A stretch of 64,000 bases of DNA from Pempheris klunzingeri (taxonomy: Eukaryota > Chordata > Actinopteri > Acropomatiformes > Pempheridae): positions 4,441,501 through 4,505,500 of the forward strand of contig NC_092030.1 of assembly GCF_042242105.1 (NCBI RefSeq). The letters run 5' to 3'. The notes beneath the pieces were generated by a model. That model searched no databases, was not told the DNA's origin, and worked only from the letters and a program-made list of their open reading frames with translations. The translations under genes and the position numbers were made by a program. Every line of letters begins with the position of its first letter. Positions within the stretch are counted from its first letter, which is position 1. Below are positions 26,821 to 53,366 of the stretch, piece by piece.

Positions 26821-29188
26821 TGTCTATTTCCTACTGGCCCAGCTTTTTTTGGCTTCTTAGAGGTAAGATTCTGTATATATTTGAGAAAAAGGTTGGTTTT
26901 TTTTCAAGATGAAAACCAGAGACAGTAATTTCAGTATAATATATATGATATGTAACAAAGAGCTTCAGCAACATTCCTGGTTCAATTCCTGCCAGGGACA
27001 TTTGTTGCAATTTTAAATGGGCATTATGATTAAACACCTTTTTTATTTCCATTTTTCATCCATAAAACCAATCCAAACTACCCCGCATTAAAACGATGGA
27101 GCAGGGCTTGTCAGCCTAAGCTCATCTATGCTAAACCCACTGAGCTGATTGTTATTCCTGCAGGTAGGATAACAGTCTGTCTAGTATTCCGCAGGCCGGC
27201 ATATGTGTATTTTAATCATTGTATATTCTCATCATGTTGCTGTCATTTATTAGACTGCAGGAGGGTGTGAGACTGTTATCAGGAAAACTGACCTTTCAAA
27301 TGAAGTGGTTGTCCTTGAGGAAGATAATCGTGTGTCCCAGTTTTTCCACAGAGCCAAAAGCCACCAAAGCCGTAAAAGCGGCATTTTTACAGTTTTTGTT
27401 AAGGCTTACTTAAGGCATTTCACCATCATCTGATAATTTTTCACTTTATGTCCAAATCCGAGCACCTCTTCCGTTCCTGTAGTGCATCATGGAACAATAC
27501 AGTCGAACAACAACACTCTTGACTTTTTTTTTTTTCAGAAAGGGTATAGGCATTTTTGAGTATACTTCATGTTGTCATTTGCCAGTGTGGACATTCAACA
27601 TACCCAAAACATGTTAAGTCTGAGGGGACACAGTTTATAAATCTCTGTTATGCCTCAGCTTTGACTTCCCTTTACGAAGACACCTGCCAAAATAGATATT
27701 CAGTGCAGTAATCATTTCAGTTTCATTTTGCCTCTGTTTTGTCAACATGAAAGCAAACCAAACTAGAGCAAAGAAATCAAGGAGCTTCTAATTTTCATTT
27801 GTTTTAACTGCAATGTCATTTAACTTTTTGCATATCTAGGTGTATTTTTTTCAAAATGAAAACCAGAGACAGCGCAGTCGTATCGTGTTGTATCTTCTAC
27901 AGGCTTTGAAGCACGAGTCCACAACGAGCCTGAGAACATAAGGCCTGGCAGGATATTAGTCTTAGCCTAGGAGGAAGAGAGAGGGAATGACTCCCATTTC
28001 ACTTCAGATAAATGCGATTGAATTTCACACAAGCACTTACGTGGAGCGTGGATGGATGGGATTGCATTTGAGAGCAAAGACACATGTCCCATAAGTACCA
28101 TGTAATCAACTTGAATCCACGACAGAGGCCTTTTTTCAATAATGGAATTCACGGTCGTGTCTCACTTATGTGGAAATTAACAGTAAGTCAGTTTCTGGAT
28201 CTGAATTTTTTTTTTTTTATAACTGCTGCATGGTATATCACATCTTAAAGTGCATGACTTCACTTAATGTGTGAAGAATTATGCAATCGCTTGAAAATAT
28301 TTGGTACAGAGTTCTTTACAAATGCAGGAGTTGGAATCCAAAAGAGTTGTGTCTTTGGAAACTTTAAAGTGCCACTTTTTTTTCTCACAAAAATCACATC
28401 AGTCGTAGTTAAAATCAATACACAGCTTACTGCATCTATGTGCTGTGAATTGATACAGTAGTCTTCACTCTTTACTCTTTACAAACAAGAACTATAACAA
28501 TAACATTGTTACATTTAAAATTAAATTGTCTTGGCATTTCATAAAAATGCTCAGCAGTCAAAAGGTGTTTGATTTAATAACGAGCACAAACTTATTGAAA
28601 ACCTGCAGCGAGAGAGAAGTTAATTTTCTCCTCCAGGATGAATGAAGTTGATCGAGTCATTTCATTTGGTGAACAGTCGGACTCGAAGAGTGGAGATGTC
28701 AGATATCCACGGCTGCTTGAACTCGGGACCATTTAAAAGAAGCACACAGTTCATATGCCCACACACACAACTCTCTTGGGGTTCTCTGAACTCAAAATCT
28801 GGCCAAAATCTGAGAAACAAGTATCCATAAACCAAGAAAACTGAACCCAAAGTTATCTGCACGGCAAGATACTAGCAGGGTTAAGCGAGATGATATGCTT
28901 TTTAAATTGTGTGAACAGACCATTTAGTTTCTCAACTATGTAAAAATTTGGATTCAAAGTGTCTGTTTTAACCTAAATGCTAAAAATCCATTTGGGTTAA
29001 AGATGGTGGAAGATGGAGATACATGGTCTTTCAAACCATCTCAAATCTTAAAGATTTTTGTTTGGCCTTCTTACTGTTAAGCTTTGCATGTCTCTAATTT
29101 TGACAGGCAGTTACTTGTCTGCGTTCAGATGCGCGGTGTCCTTCATATGACGAGCTGCAGAGAGAAAGTACAGATTTCTACACTGATA

Positions 29189-29330
29189 TTCAATTCAATT
29201 CAACTTTATTGTCTGTTCCAGGTAAAAACAGAACATTTTTCTTTTGTCACTGCTATAAAAAAAAGGTTTAAAAACCCACATTCAGACATTAAAAAACACC
29301 CCCACACATCAAAAAACACAGCACAACAGG
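29189..29330 (-). repeat. reverse-oriented LINE-like tail in phf24 intron 1
   Basis: ATTCAATTCAATTCAACTTTATTG is the reverse complement of the usual CAATAAAGTTGAATTGAAT tail of teleost non-LTR elements. It is followed by A-rich sequence that would be the element's 3' UTR on the minus strand. No coding part is seen. Confidence 0.4.
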
Positions 29331-30419
29331 TAAAACGAATAAAACACATAATGCACAGCATCCCTTACTCATGGAGCATTAAGAGCAACATTTGTGTGTG
29401 AAGGCAACCACTGCATTGGCCCTAAGGTCTCATTCAGTCTGTACCTGGTGTGTAATAAGATAAAAACATGCAATGTAGTTTCGTCCGTGTGTTGTGATCT
29501 GTGGGACCTACTCTCTTTATTTCCACCGTTATGTTTGCCACTTGAATTATGCAAACAAAAAGCTAATCTCAGTCAATATCCTCATCTTCACGCGGATTGA
29601 ACAGTGTTAAGAAATGCTAGCAGTGAGCCATGGAGATGTGGGAGCAGGAGCAGATGGGCAGGGTTTATTTAGTAATAAGGAGAGGAGTTCAGGGACATTG
29701 TTGTTGATAGAAAGAGATTTGAAAAGGAACCAAGCTGTTCAGTGAATACGGAAAGAGGAACACACCAAGAAAGGTCCAGTGTTCAAAGAGAGTTTTCATA
29801 GGGTGATGTTCTCATCTGTGTTTGACTGCAGCTTATCCTGACCGATGTGGTCCAGTACATATCCTTTTCATGGGAGATACCACTAAAGAATATTAATTAA
29901 ATCAGCTTCTTACTATAAAGAAGGTGTTAATACATGAACACTTAATTTTCTGCCAAGTTAGAGCAGGATTGATTGTGTCACGTGATAGATTTCAGTATTT
30001 GTGTGTGTTTGTCTCATTGGGTTCAAGTTGGCGGAGCTCATTTGGAAAAATCTAGTATTTCTGAATCACAGTCTGATGATAGCTGTGAGTTTGTGTGCTT
30101 ACTGTCAGGGCATTGTCAATCAAATTTGATCAAACAACACCTGTATAGTCCTGATGAAGCAGATTACCTGACTTTTTTTAGGTTATTTCTTAATAGATAA
30201 TTTTCTGGGATGTTTCCCTTATTTTAAATGTTATTGTTGCTTATTCAGTCATGTATATTTAACAATATATTGAAATGCTTCCAATTTAAAATCAAGTTTC
30301 CAGGGGTTTAGATCTCTGGCTAATAACTCTACTGTTGCAAGTAAGGGTTATGATAAACTGTAAATGTAAAATTCTTGTGTAACAGTCCTGTTCCTTTCTT
30401 TCTCTATCTGTCTGTAGCC

Positions 30420-44523
<14,104 letters not shown>

Positions 44524-45885
44524 TCCAGGATCCTCCACTGCACCCCAGCAGAGAGAGGGAGAGGGGTAGAGGGTGTACCCTATAATCTACAGATGGGATG
44601 ACACGACGACACGAGGAAGGCAACTGAGCGAACTGGATGAAGCACGGAGAGACAGCAGATCAAGCCATAGACAGAATCTCTCCTCCTCTGCGCCACCTCA
44701 CACCCACAACACTGACAACACACACACACTGACTGACAAGTCAAGTGACAGCAGCTGTCACAGGTCTCAACTAAGAAAAAACCTGACGGCTTCCAACAAA
44801 TGAGAGAGATAGGATGAGGGAAAGACAGCCACCCACTCACGACTAGTCAGTCAGTCAGTGGTTTTTCTGAAACTTTTAAGTGCAGAGATCATGCACACAA
44901 TCAGACAAGCTCCTAGGATGATGACACTCTGCATTAAATGACAAATACTACACTCTACAGCCCTCCAGGTACATAACACACCTCTCAATGCGGGTACATT
45001 TGTGTGACAGGCTGTTACTCTTTCAAGTGTTCATCCCTTTGAGCCTCATCATGTCCTAATAATAGTCCCATGCTACTGTAATGGGATTGTGTTATTCACC
45101 ATCAAAAATGTTAATCACACTACACAGCGGCACATGCAAATTCATTATTATTTGACAAGTCAGTATACTTCTGGGAGGAGATTAACCCTGCAGCTGCCAT
45201 CAGAACATATACCAAACAGGAATGAAAGCTATCCGCATACACTATATTATATGAGAACTGCTATTCATACCAGTATAAATTATTATTATGCATTAAATCT
45301 CTGTATTTATTCCTGTATTCTCTGATATACCCTCTGTTTTCCCCATTCTCAACCAAGAATCTATGTTCTTCTGAAGTACTAACTGTGAAAAAGGATGTGA
45401 AGTGAACGTTAATGAAAGCTAACCCAGTAATTGACATGTATATACAGCCATATAGTGCATTTTGTTCATGTTGTGCTCAGAGCTGCACTTTGACTAGGTG
45501 GAAACATCTGCCCTCCTGTTCTAGCGTCATTATTTGCACTGTGAGAATGAGATGCAGTCGGACTACTTTGTGACATAATCACTGTAACGATATACTGACA
45601 GACGATGGGAGATGTTGTGCAAACACTTGTCTTTTGTTAATATGCAGAAGCACTGTTTAAGGATTGTTATGGAAAAAGTGGTGGGAACTCTGTAATCCTA
45701 CAGGTTACACAGCAATTTAAATGCACATTAAACTGCCCATAGAATCACTGGACATATGCTGTAACAAGTAGAACTTCGTGTAGTGTTTATGCCATGTTAT
45801 GAAGGGTCTATGCCAGAACCTTTTAGTGAATAATTATGGTTATGACATGAATCTTGATTGTCTGAGGGATATGTTGCAGTGCTGA

Positions 45886-45891
45886 AATAAA
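45886..45891 (+). terminator. poly(A) signal of phf24
   Basis: AATAAA about 1.36 kb after the stop codon, followed within about 30-50 nt by a T/GT-rich stretch (TTGAGTTTGTGTCC) suited to cleavage-factor binding. It implies a 3' UTR from 44524 to about 45910. No other good hexamer with a GT-rich downstream element was noticed between the stop and this site. Confidence 0.6.
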
Positions 45892-47989
45892 TGCATGGCA
45901 TTTACTCTCATTGAGAATCTTGAGTTTGTGTCCTTTCTGAACACCAACAAAAAACATTCACCATGGGGATTTACGAAATGGTTGAAATCAGTACCACGAC
46001 ATTAATACGAATATTTTTCCAATAACAATACATAACAAAATATGGTAAATGTATGGAAAATTACAATATAACATAGCCTAATCCAAATGATGTTCAATTC
46101 CATAATGTAATCACTCATTTAGACAACATCATTTTGGAAAATTATATCACAATACGATCATGTCATCATTATGTGTTTTCAGTGAAACATAAATGAACTG
46201 AATTTTTACCAACAGCAGGGTATTTCCATACATATGGTTGATCAAACCATCTATAACTCTGAGGGGTGGGGATTTGCCAATTGGAGCGGCAGTGGCATAG
46301 CACTGAATGTACACTTGCCAAAAATTCACCCAGTTATCAGCATTTTGATTACCCTCTGCCCACAATTCAAAGTGGCTGGAGCCGAAAGCATACAATAAGA
46401 CTCTTGCCTCATCAAGTGTGATTGCACAGACGATGCATTATTCAGGCGGCAAAGGCGGCGAATCTTACCAACCAAATCTCAAACATTTTGAGGAGCATAT
46501 AGAGTCTGCTTAAGCTTGCAATAAGAGGGCTGAACCCTGGCTCTCAGAGTATTATGTCTACTCGACCTTTCACCTGCATATTAAGATTAAGATGAAAAGA
46601 ATTGTCCCTCATACCACCAAGCGGTCACCTTCTCACCAAGGGGTTTGCAAGGGAGGGTTGGACAGACACTGCGGCTTGCACTGTGCTTTTCCTAGAAGGC
46701 TTGTCAAGCTCCAAAAAGTAAGATTAGTCAAAATAGAGGAGGCGAACATATTTGTAGCAGTCAGACAGTGTAGCTAAAAGCCTCGAAGCCCCAAAGCTTA
46801 TCTTACTTTTTTATCTGTCAGTAAAACAAAGAGCAAAAACAGCAGTCCAGCACAAGCGTCTTCCCAAATGTTTTGCTGAGGGTCAAACTGTAAGACTGGG
46901 AGAGAGAAAAAAGATAAAAACAGTGGAAAGAGAGAGAAAGACTCACAGAGATAAAGCAGGAAATAAAGACAAAGGACACAAAGAATAAAAGAGCGTGCGT
47001 GGGAGGGACATCGTTCCGATGAGGATGTTACGTAATTGTTTCATAACAGATTCAATGATTATGCTCTTGACCGGGCTAATTGCTACATTAAATGCTGAGT
47101 CGCTTGTGAAACTTGAGCTCAGAATGAGTCCAAGGCTGTCCCACCCAAATAGCCTCACAAATGACTGGGCTAATGAGGAAGATCGTGTTAAGCCCTGTGA
47201 TGCTGCCTTCATGTCACTTGGGATATTCAGCCCCTTTCGCCAAATCTGCTTCAACTCTGCAAAGTGTACTTGAGGTCAAGTACAGTTGAAGCAGATTTGC
47301 CAGTTTTATCGTAGGTCACATCTTTGTCTTTTAGGTATGAAAATGGCAGTACATGAAGTTTTTATATTCTGCATGATGGAGTTTTGCGCAGACGTGTAAT
47401 TAGGTTACAGTGGAGCGTGTGACTCAGTTTGATGGACAGTGTCGGTGGAACGGTCCATTCAACAAAGTTCTTCTAGGTAACTTTTCATAGACAAAAGCAA
47501 ATCTTGATAACATGGATAGACCAATTGAGTTTTCAAGAGACCAGGGTGAAACTGCTGCTTATCATTTTGCTGCAGTAAATTCTCATTCTAGCACTGAATC
47601 TGTATTAATCCGCCTCTAAAAGCAGTGTGGACCAAATGCACAGTTAACTCCATTTTAAGTTACATTTGATAAAAACTACAATGCCCAGCAATTCTAAGAA
47701 CTCACTGAACCTTTTTGAATAAGGAAACTAACTGTATAAAGGTTCATTTCTACAATAGGAATCATCAAGCATGGGACCACAGACAGGACCAGAGACAGAT
47801 GGACTAATTTCCAGTAATGTTTTTTTTTCATGGCATTTGTTGACATTGACACACTGCCAAATAAGGTGTTTAAGCTCTAAGACATATGCACAGGTGCTTT
47901 CTATTGATTTTAATCAGGATTTGAAAATGGTGGGATGGATTTTAGACTTTTACCCAGAAGGTAAAAGCCAGTGCTAAAGTACTTTAACT

Positions 47990-48185
47990 CTACGTTCACA
48001 TTCACACATCATTTACACAGGAGGAATCTACTTGTGGAGGAGACTATTTATTCATTCCCACACATTCACACTCCAAAGCACAGCTTCAGGAGCACTTTGG
48101 GGTTCAATGTCTTGCACAAGGACACGTCGACATGCAGAGTAGAGGAGGCAGAGATCTAACCACCAATCTGACTGGTGGATGTATA
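47990..48185 (+). repeat. teleost interspersed repeat fragment between phf24 and prkab1
   Basis: The phrases CACTTTGGGGTTCAATGTCT, TGCACAAGGACACGTCGACA and TGCAGAGTAGAGGAGGCAGA, then ATCTAACCACCAATCTGACT, match a very common teleost repeat. The end of that repeat reads like GGTTCAGTGTCTTGCCCAAG and GGACACTTCGACATG. I cannot name the family. Confidence 0.6.
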
Positions 48186-48592
48186 AAGAGTCAACAACAC
48201 CTGTTCTGCTTGAGGAAACGTAGGTCTTTAAATGTTAGTAAGACACTATTGACCATGTTTCACAAATCTTTCATTAAATCAGTATTGTCTCTTTCTATGA
48301 TTTGCTGGTTTGGAAATTTAAATATGAAAAGTAATAACGCTGCTTAGCCAGCCATGACGCACAGCAGCAAGGTTGTAGGAGTCAGACAGGCTCCCTGCAA
48401 GAGACAAGCCTGCAGAGAATGCATGCTATTCCTCTTGATGTTCACCACCCTCTAAACCTGGAGTTCCAGACCATAATCCTATTTCATGATGTTCGAATTT
48501 CAGTGCTTTGATTAAAACAAGTTTTCTTTCAGTGCTTCACAAAGGAACAAGCCCATTAATATGAGAGTGTTGCATGCACAGATGTAAGGCTG

Positions 48593-48910
48593 TTATAATG
48601 GCCCGGTAACAAGTGTGAGTTTATGAGTCACCACCTCCCCATGTGTAATCCAGAGGAGCTCTGTATAAAGGTTATCCGGCTTGTCGTACAGAGAGTGTAT
48701 CAGGGCCAGCTGCTGGCTGAGCTGCTGTAGAGCGGCTGGCTGCCGCTGTGTGATGGCTTTACTCAGCAGGGATGAGTAATGGTAAACAACAGTGACAGTG
48801 TGGTGGCTCTGGGGAAGTGGTGCCAGGATGGAGCCACAGTAAAATGTCAGCACATCAGTCACATCACGGAGTTCATCAGCTGGTCTCTGAGCCAATACAG
48901 GATTTCTCAC
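48593..48910 (-). other. unassigned coding-like ORF, possible exon or pseudogene fragment
   Basis: A minus-strand frame of about 105 codons (open from about 48925) has a balanced, protein-like composition: TDVLTFYCGSILAPLP, QPAALQQLSQQLALIHSLYD, ELLWITHGEVVTHKL. It is G+C-richer than its surroundings and uses many CTG, CAG and AGC codons, unlike the random ORFs nearby. I do not recognise the family. It has no in-frame ATG at its start, the upstream acceptor (CTCATAG) lacks a pyrimidine tract, and no partner exon is evident. It may be a relic of a duplicated or retroposed gene. Confidence 0.3.
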
Positions 48911-50973
48911 AAGTCTATGAGAACTCTCCCAGTTTTAGTTTAGGCTTTAGTCTCTCTCTTGGATTAAATTCTATCAAGTCAGGAAATTCTCTTAAAAAAT
49001 TTAGAAATAATTAAATATATGTTTGATATGAAGAGATATTTACATACACAGACATACAGATGGGGAGAAAGGAAGTAGGAGTTTTAATCACATTGAATGA
49101 AATGCAAGAATAAATGACTTTGGAAGTCATATCAGACCAGTATCAGGGTTTAGCCACTCCCACCTCAGTCCTTGTTCTACCATTGCCAAATGATTTTCAA
49201 TGCATCAAAACTAACAACATGCCACACCATCCAACTCCATCTCTCAAATCCATTTTTAAATCCACCTCCACATACAAGCAAAAACATCACATCCCACCTC
49301 CAGCAGCCAGGCCAACTTCTCCCTCGGAGCCCACTCAGTCTCCTAAGCTGACGTGAGCCAATTACCGCCGTCTGGTTCCAGGACGCTCGCCTAACATGTC
49401 TGACTCTTGGATTTTTAAAACCTGATTTGATGAAACGTTTGAAGTGCTCTTGTGAAAGTATAGCATGCATTTCTCCTCCACTCCAAAAAAATCACATGAT
49501 AACATCATTGTTTTTGTTTTTTGACATTTCCCAACAATATTTTCTCCCAGATAAGAAGCCATTTGAGAAGAAACCAACAATATAAGCTGTTTACAACAAA
49601 GCATAAAGGCTGCGAATGGAAACATTAAATCTCTGTAATTGAACACCCGGTGTGGACTGACATCTGTGAACGATCAACTGTGACCATGCCCACTATGTGG
49701 GGCTGTGTCTGCTGTGACATTCTAGATAATAGGACCTTGTGAAATGTAAATTCCTGTGTTTTTAAATGGTTCAGAGAAATCTAACCCCCCATCAGTACAC
49801 ACATCTCTGCTGGACACTTTTTTTTAGCTCCTCGTTATGTGCCAAAGCCTGCAGTGTTCACTGCCCCCTGAGGATGTTTGAGTGTTGTTTGGGGTGAACA
49901 TCATTAGTTCTATTAAATCTTTGTCAAAGTTCGAGGATGACAGTTGTTGTGGTTAGATAGTGGCAAGAGGAGTCAAAACAAAGATGAATAGATTCTTTTT
50001 CAACAGAAGATACTGTAACAAAGCTGCATCCCGTGAGGTGAAAGGAATAAGGACTCTGGAAAGATAATGTGCCTCTGTCATGCTCTCATCAGCTAAGCTA
50101 AGGTAGGCAATGCTGATGGCAAAAAGGAGATGCAACAGCTGCTGTTTTAAATGATAAGCTTGTATCACAACGGCTTTGAATTAATAAACATCAAGTGGAA
50201 AATGATACAAAATCGGAACAGTGACAAACAGGAAACATTTTACAGTAGTAGTAGTTTAATGCGTGCTCACATGTATGAGACCCTGGATTGGAACATCATC
50301 AGTGTTATTAATTACATTTGCACTTTTCCTGCTGTGATAAGCCACAATATCTGCTTCAGCTATTCACAGGAGCACTGGCACATTAGCATTGCTCAGGGCT
50401 ACTGCGACCACAGCAGCTATAGGAGGTTTGGCACTGTTCTAGGATCAGCTTGGACTGCCAGACATAACAATTAGTGATTTGCGGCATCATCTCCTCTCTG
50501 TGGAGTGTGTCTGCTGTGAGCCCTGTAAAGCCTCAAATATCAAAGTGTAGCCTTACATACGGAGGTAATTGTTGAGGCATTGTCGCAGCCTCCAGACCGC
50601 AGACCTCCAAAGATCAAATGCCACTTAAAGACCTTTTGTGTGAACGGCAAGTTGCATTCACTCTCTGCACATGATGCACTGCAGAATAAACTCACTGTAA
50701 ATGTCAAGAATGGCACCAAGCTGCTTTCTTTTTCTCTCTGTAGCCTAAATTTAGCCGAAGACACTCTTCCAGGCTCAAGACATCATTATTAAATGGCATG
50801 GCATTAAGAAGAGCATATCCAAACATAAAGACTCATTTTTCTCATGATCAACAACCCATGCTGCTATATGCAATAAAATAATCCTACATGGTTTACATTA
50901 TACATGCTTATGTGTTCATCTTTCCTCGATATACTTACATTCTAAGAAAATATCTAGCAGCACAGACTTACAC

Positions 50974-51098
50974 TCGCCTCTCGCCCATTGTCAGCTGAGA
51001 CTGGCTGCAACCCACCCCTGCGACCCCTTTGGATAAGAGGTATGGATGTATGTATGTATGTGGATGGATGGATGGACGTATGGATGGATGTATGGATG
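50974..51098 (+). repeat. non-LTR-type tail with GGAT/GTAT tetranucleotide array
   Basis: CGCCTCTCGCCCATTGTCAG, CTGAGACTGGCTGCAACCC and GCGACCCCTTTGGATAAGAG form the widespread teleost tail unit. It runs into (GTAT)n and (GGAT)n repeats with interruptions (51041-51098). The element is 5'-truncated and about 400 bp upstream of the prkab1 promoter. Confidence 0.6.
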
Positions 51099-51506
51099 AC
51101 TCAAAGTTTTGTCACTTTTTGTAGGACACGTTTCGTTTGCACGGATCACTTAATCAATTCAGATTAAAACTATTTGTAACAGATATATTTATACATATCC
51201 ATGATATCAGTACATTAGTTTTACAGTAAAAAAAATACATTTCATGTATATCAGAAATGAAAGCTCACCACATTCAAAATGAACTGTCCTACTGTCAGTC
51301 ACTGTACTTGACTCACGCTTCCATCTAGTGTTGAATATATCAAATTACATCTCTCATTACAAATGTCTCATTACATACAATCAAAAAACTTTGAAATATG
51401 ATCAGGATTATAAAACACCGAATACATAAACTGAAATAAATACTAAATATGTTGTGTGATTATTTTGTAGTTTTTAATCAAGTGCACCGTTTTATGTTTG
51501 CTCTAC

Positions 51507-51532
51507 TGCGCATGCGCAAATTAGGGGGCGGG
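51507..51532 (+). promoter_or_regulatory. NRF1 site plus GC box, probable prkab1 promoter
   Basis: TGCGCATGCGCA (51507-51518) is a perfect palindromic NRF1 consensus, and GGGGGCGGG (51524-51532) is an SP1/KLF GC box. No TATA box is near. The local rise in G+C and CpG fits a housekeeping promoter. A likely untranslated first exon follows and ends at a donor near 51610 (ACG|GTAAAG) or 51625 (CAG|GTAAAA). The next exon with the start codon probably begins near 53340. Confidence 0.6.
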
Positions 51533-51625
51533 TTTGTTTAGCATAAGCTAATGTTTTGTTTTCTGCTGCTGTTAAATGGATGTGATGAGCTAACACAGAC
51601 AGCTTCTACGGTAAAGGCTTTTCAG
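51533..51625 (+). other. prkab1: probable non-coding first exon of prkab1
   Basis: It lies directly downstream of the NRF1/GC-box cluster and ends at one of two nearby GT donors. The assignment rests on position and on the absence of a promoter-like region nearer to the start codon at 53367. The exact start site and donor are uncertain. Confidence 0.4.
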
Positions 51626-53366
51626 GTAAAAACACTACACTGTAATTACAGTCAGTGTTTTCATTCTTTACTTTGGTGTCGTGTCTTTGTTGGTTAGCAG
51701 CCAGTAGCACTGGTTGGGTTAACAGGACGTCCAGCAGGCTACACAACACTGTGACGGTAGCTGCTAACTAGCTAGCCTCAGTAAACCGCGCACCGCTACC
51801 TCTTGTTACCTTTGACTGACACTAAACCACCTGCAGTCCAGTGAATACGAGCGAACCAGGCCATATTGTTGCAGGAATTAAAAATAGAGCTTATTTTCGT
51901 CCACACCAGGTTTTGAGACGAGCTAACATAATGCTAGCTTTGGTTGGGGGTCACTCGTTAGCTACCTTTGGTGGCTAATGTCAATATGTTGCGTTTAAGG
52001 TTTACCGGTATGCTGGATAACGACACTACATAACATTACATGCGTGTTTTATTTTATTGTTATGTTGGTAGATCACCTTGACTAGTGGTGGAAATGATAC
52101 TTTACTCAACATCCTAATATCATAGTGGAAGATCACTCCTGCTCCATCATCAACAGTAACGGAGTCAAAGCAAAAGCCTTGAAAAACGACTACTAATGTT
52201 AATTATCCAAATCATTACAAAATAAAACCATGCGGGAAACACAGCAATGCCCTCAGAAGAAAAAAACAACATACAAGCCATTCCTGTCACCCGTGATAAT
52301 GACTGAATCATCAGTAATGGATAAGAGATAAATAATAATCAATAACGACAGAGATCTCCAATTTTAAACAACTGTGACTGACGTCACTTCAGCTGATTTC
52401 ATTTTATTGGAATTATATGAAACTGCATTTACACTGACATGATACATAGATAAGCCATTACTGCAAATTACATTTCTGCCTTTATTATGGCAATGTAATG
52501 TTTTTCCTCACTTACGCAGCTGGGAGTGCAGGCTGATTTTCTGGCAGCAGTAATGTATTCAAGAAAACCACAAGTAAACATAAGATGAAAATCAATATAT
52601 GTGCTGATTGTGATGGATTTTCAATCTCAAGAAAGTCTCTAGTAACTGCAAATGTATATTTACATTACAGTGGAAGTAAGGTACTTTCATAAATGTAAAC
52701 ACAGCGTTAGGTTTTACTTTGAAAAGTTAGCCGTAATGTAACATGTAACAGGCATGTGTTATGTATGAAATATAGTATGAGAATCCAACAAAGCACTGGT
52801 CCTTAAAAGAGAGAGGGCGTCATGCTGAAATAAATGTTACGTAAGGATCATTTTGAACCTAACATAACAAAGGTACTTAAGCTATAACAATACAGGCACC
52901 AGGGTTATGCATTGAAAAATATTCCACATTGTCTACTGCTATTCAGCTCCCAGCTGCAGGGATTGTTTTATGATCATACAGTATGCTTCATTTATGAAGC
53001 CATATTTTGCAAAGAACTGGTAAATTCAGCTGTCAGGTGTGGAGTATAAGCCTGTCAAGTCCCTCTACATGGTTCTGACCCACTGCTCCGTGTAATTTGT
53101 TACCTACACATTTGACTCAACCTTTTTTTCTGGTGCACTCACTATAAATGATGCTAGATGGCAGCTTTAGTGCCCAAGGTGTAAGAAATGAGTGAGGCAA
53201 CGTTTCTGTCCACTACTTCAGTTATTAATGATTATTAATGCTATTTATGATTAATTACTTTGTTTTAAAAAAAAAAAGTCAGATCTTGTGCAGTCTTTTC
53301 TGGGCTTATGGTTGGCTTTAAAAACTCTACTACTGTCAGTGACCTTGCTCCAGACCACAAGAAGAC

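Larger units (their letters stand above)
21568..30417 (+). other. phf24 intron 1 (8.85 kb)
   Basis: A large first intron with no ORF I recognise. It holds the interspersed-repeat fragment near 26730, a short direct-repeat pair (26898 and 27845), a reverse-oriented LINE-like tail at 29189, and runs of T or A. First introns of this size often carry enhancers, but nothing here can be assigned from sequence alone. Confidence 0.6.
45912..51500. other. intergenic region between phf24 and prkab1
   Basis: A 5.6-kb gap between a phf24 poly(A) site and the prkab1 promoter. Besides the interspersed repeat, the LINE-like tail, the fold-back hairpin at 47241 and the unassigned ORF at 48593, I see no gene. 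Confidence 0.6.

Noticed and set aside
26960..26995. GGTTCAATTCCTGCC, resembling a tRNA B box
   Set aside because: There is no A box at the proper distance upstream and no cloverleaf can be drawn, so neither a tRNA nor a clear tRNA-derived SINE is supported.
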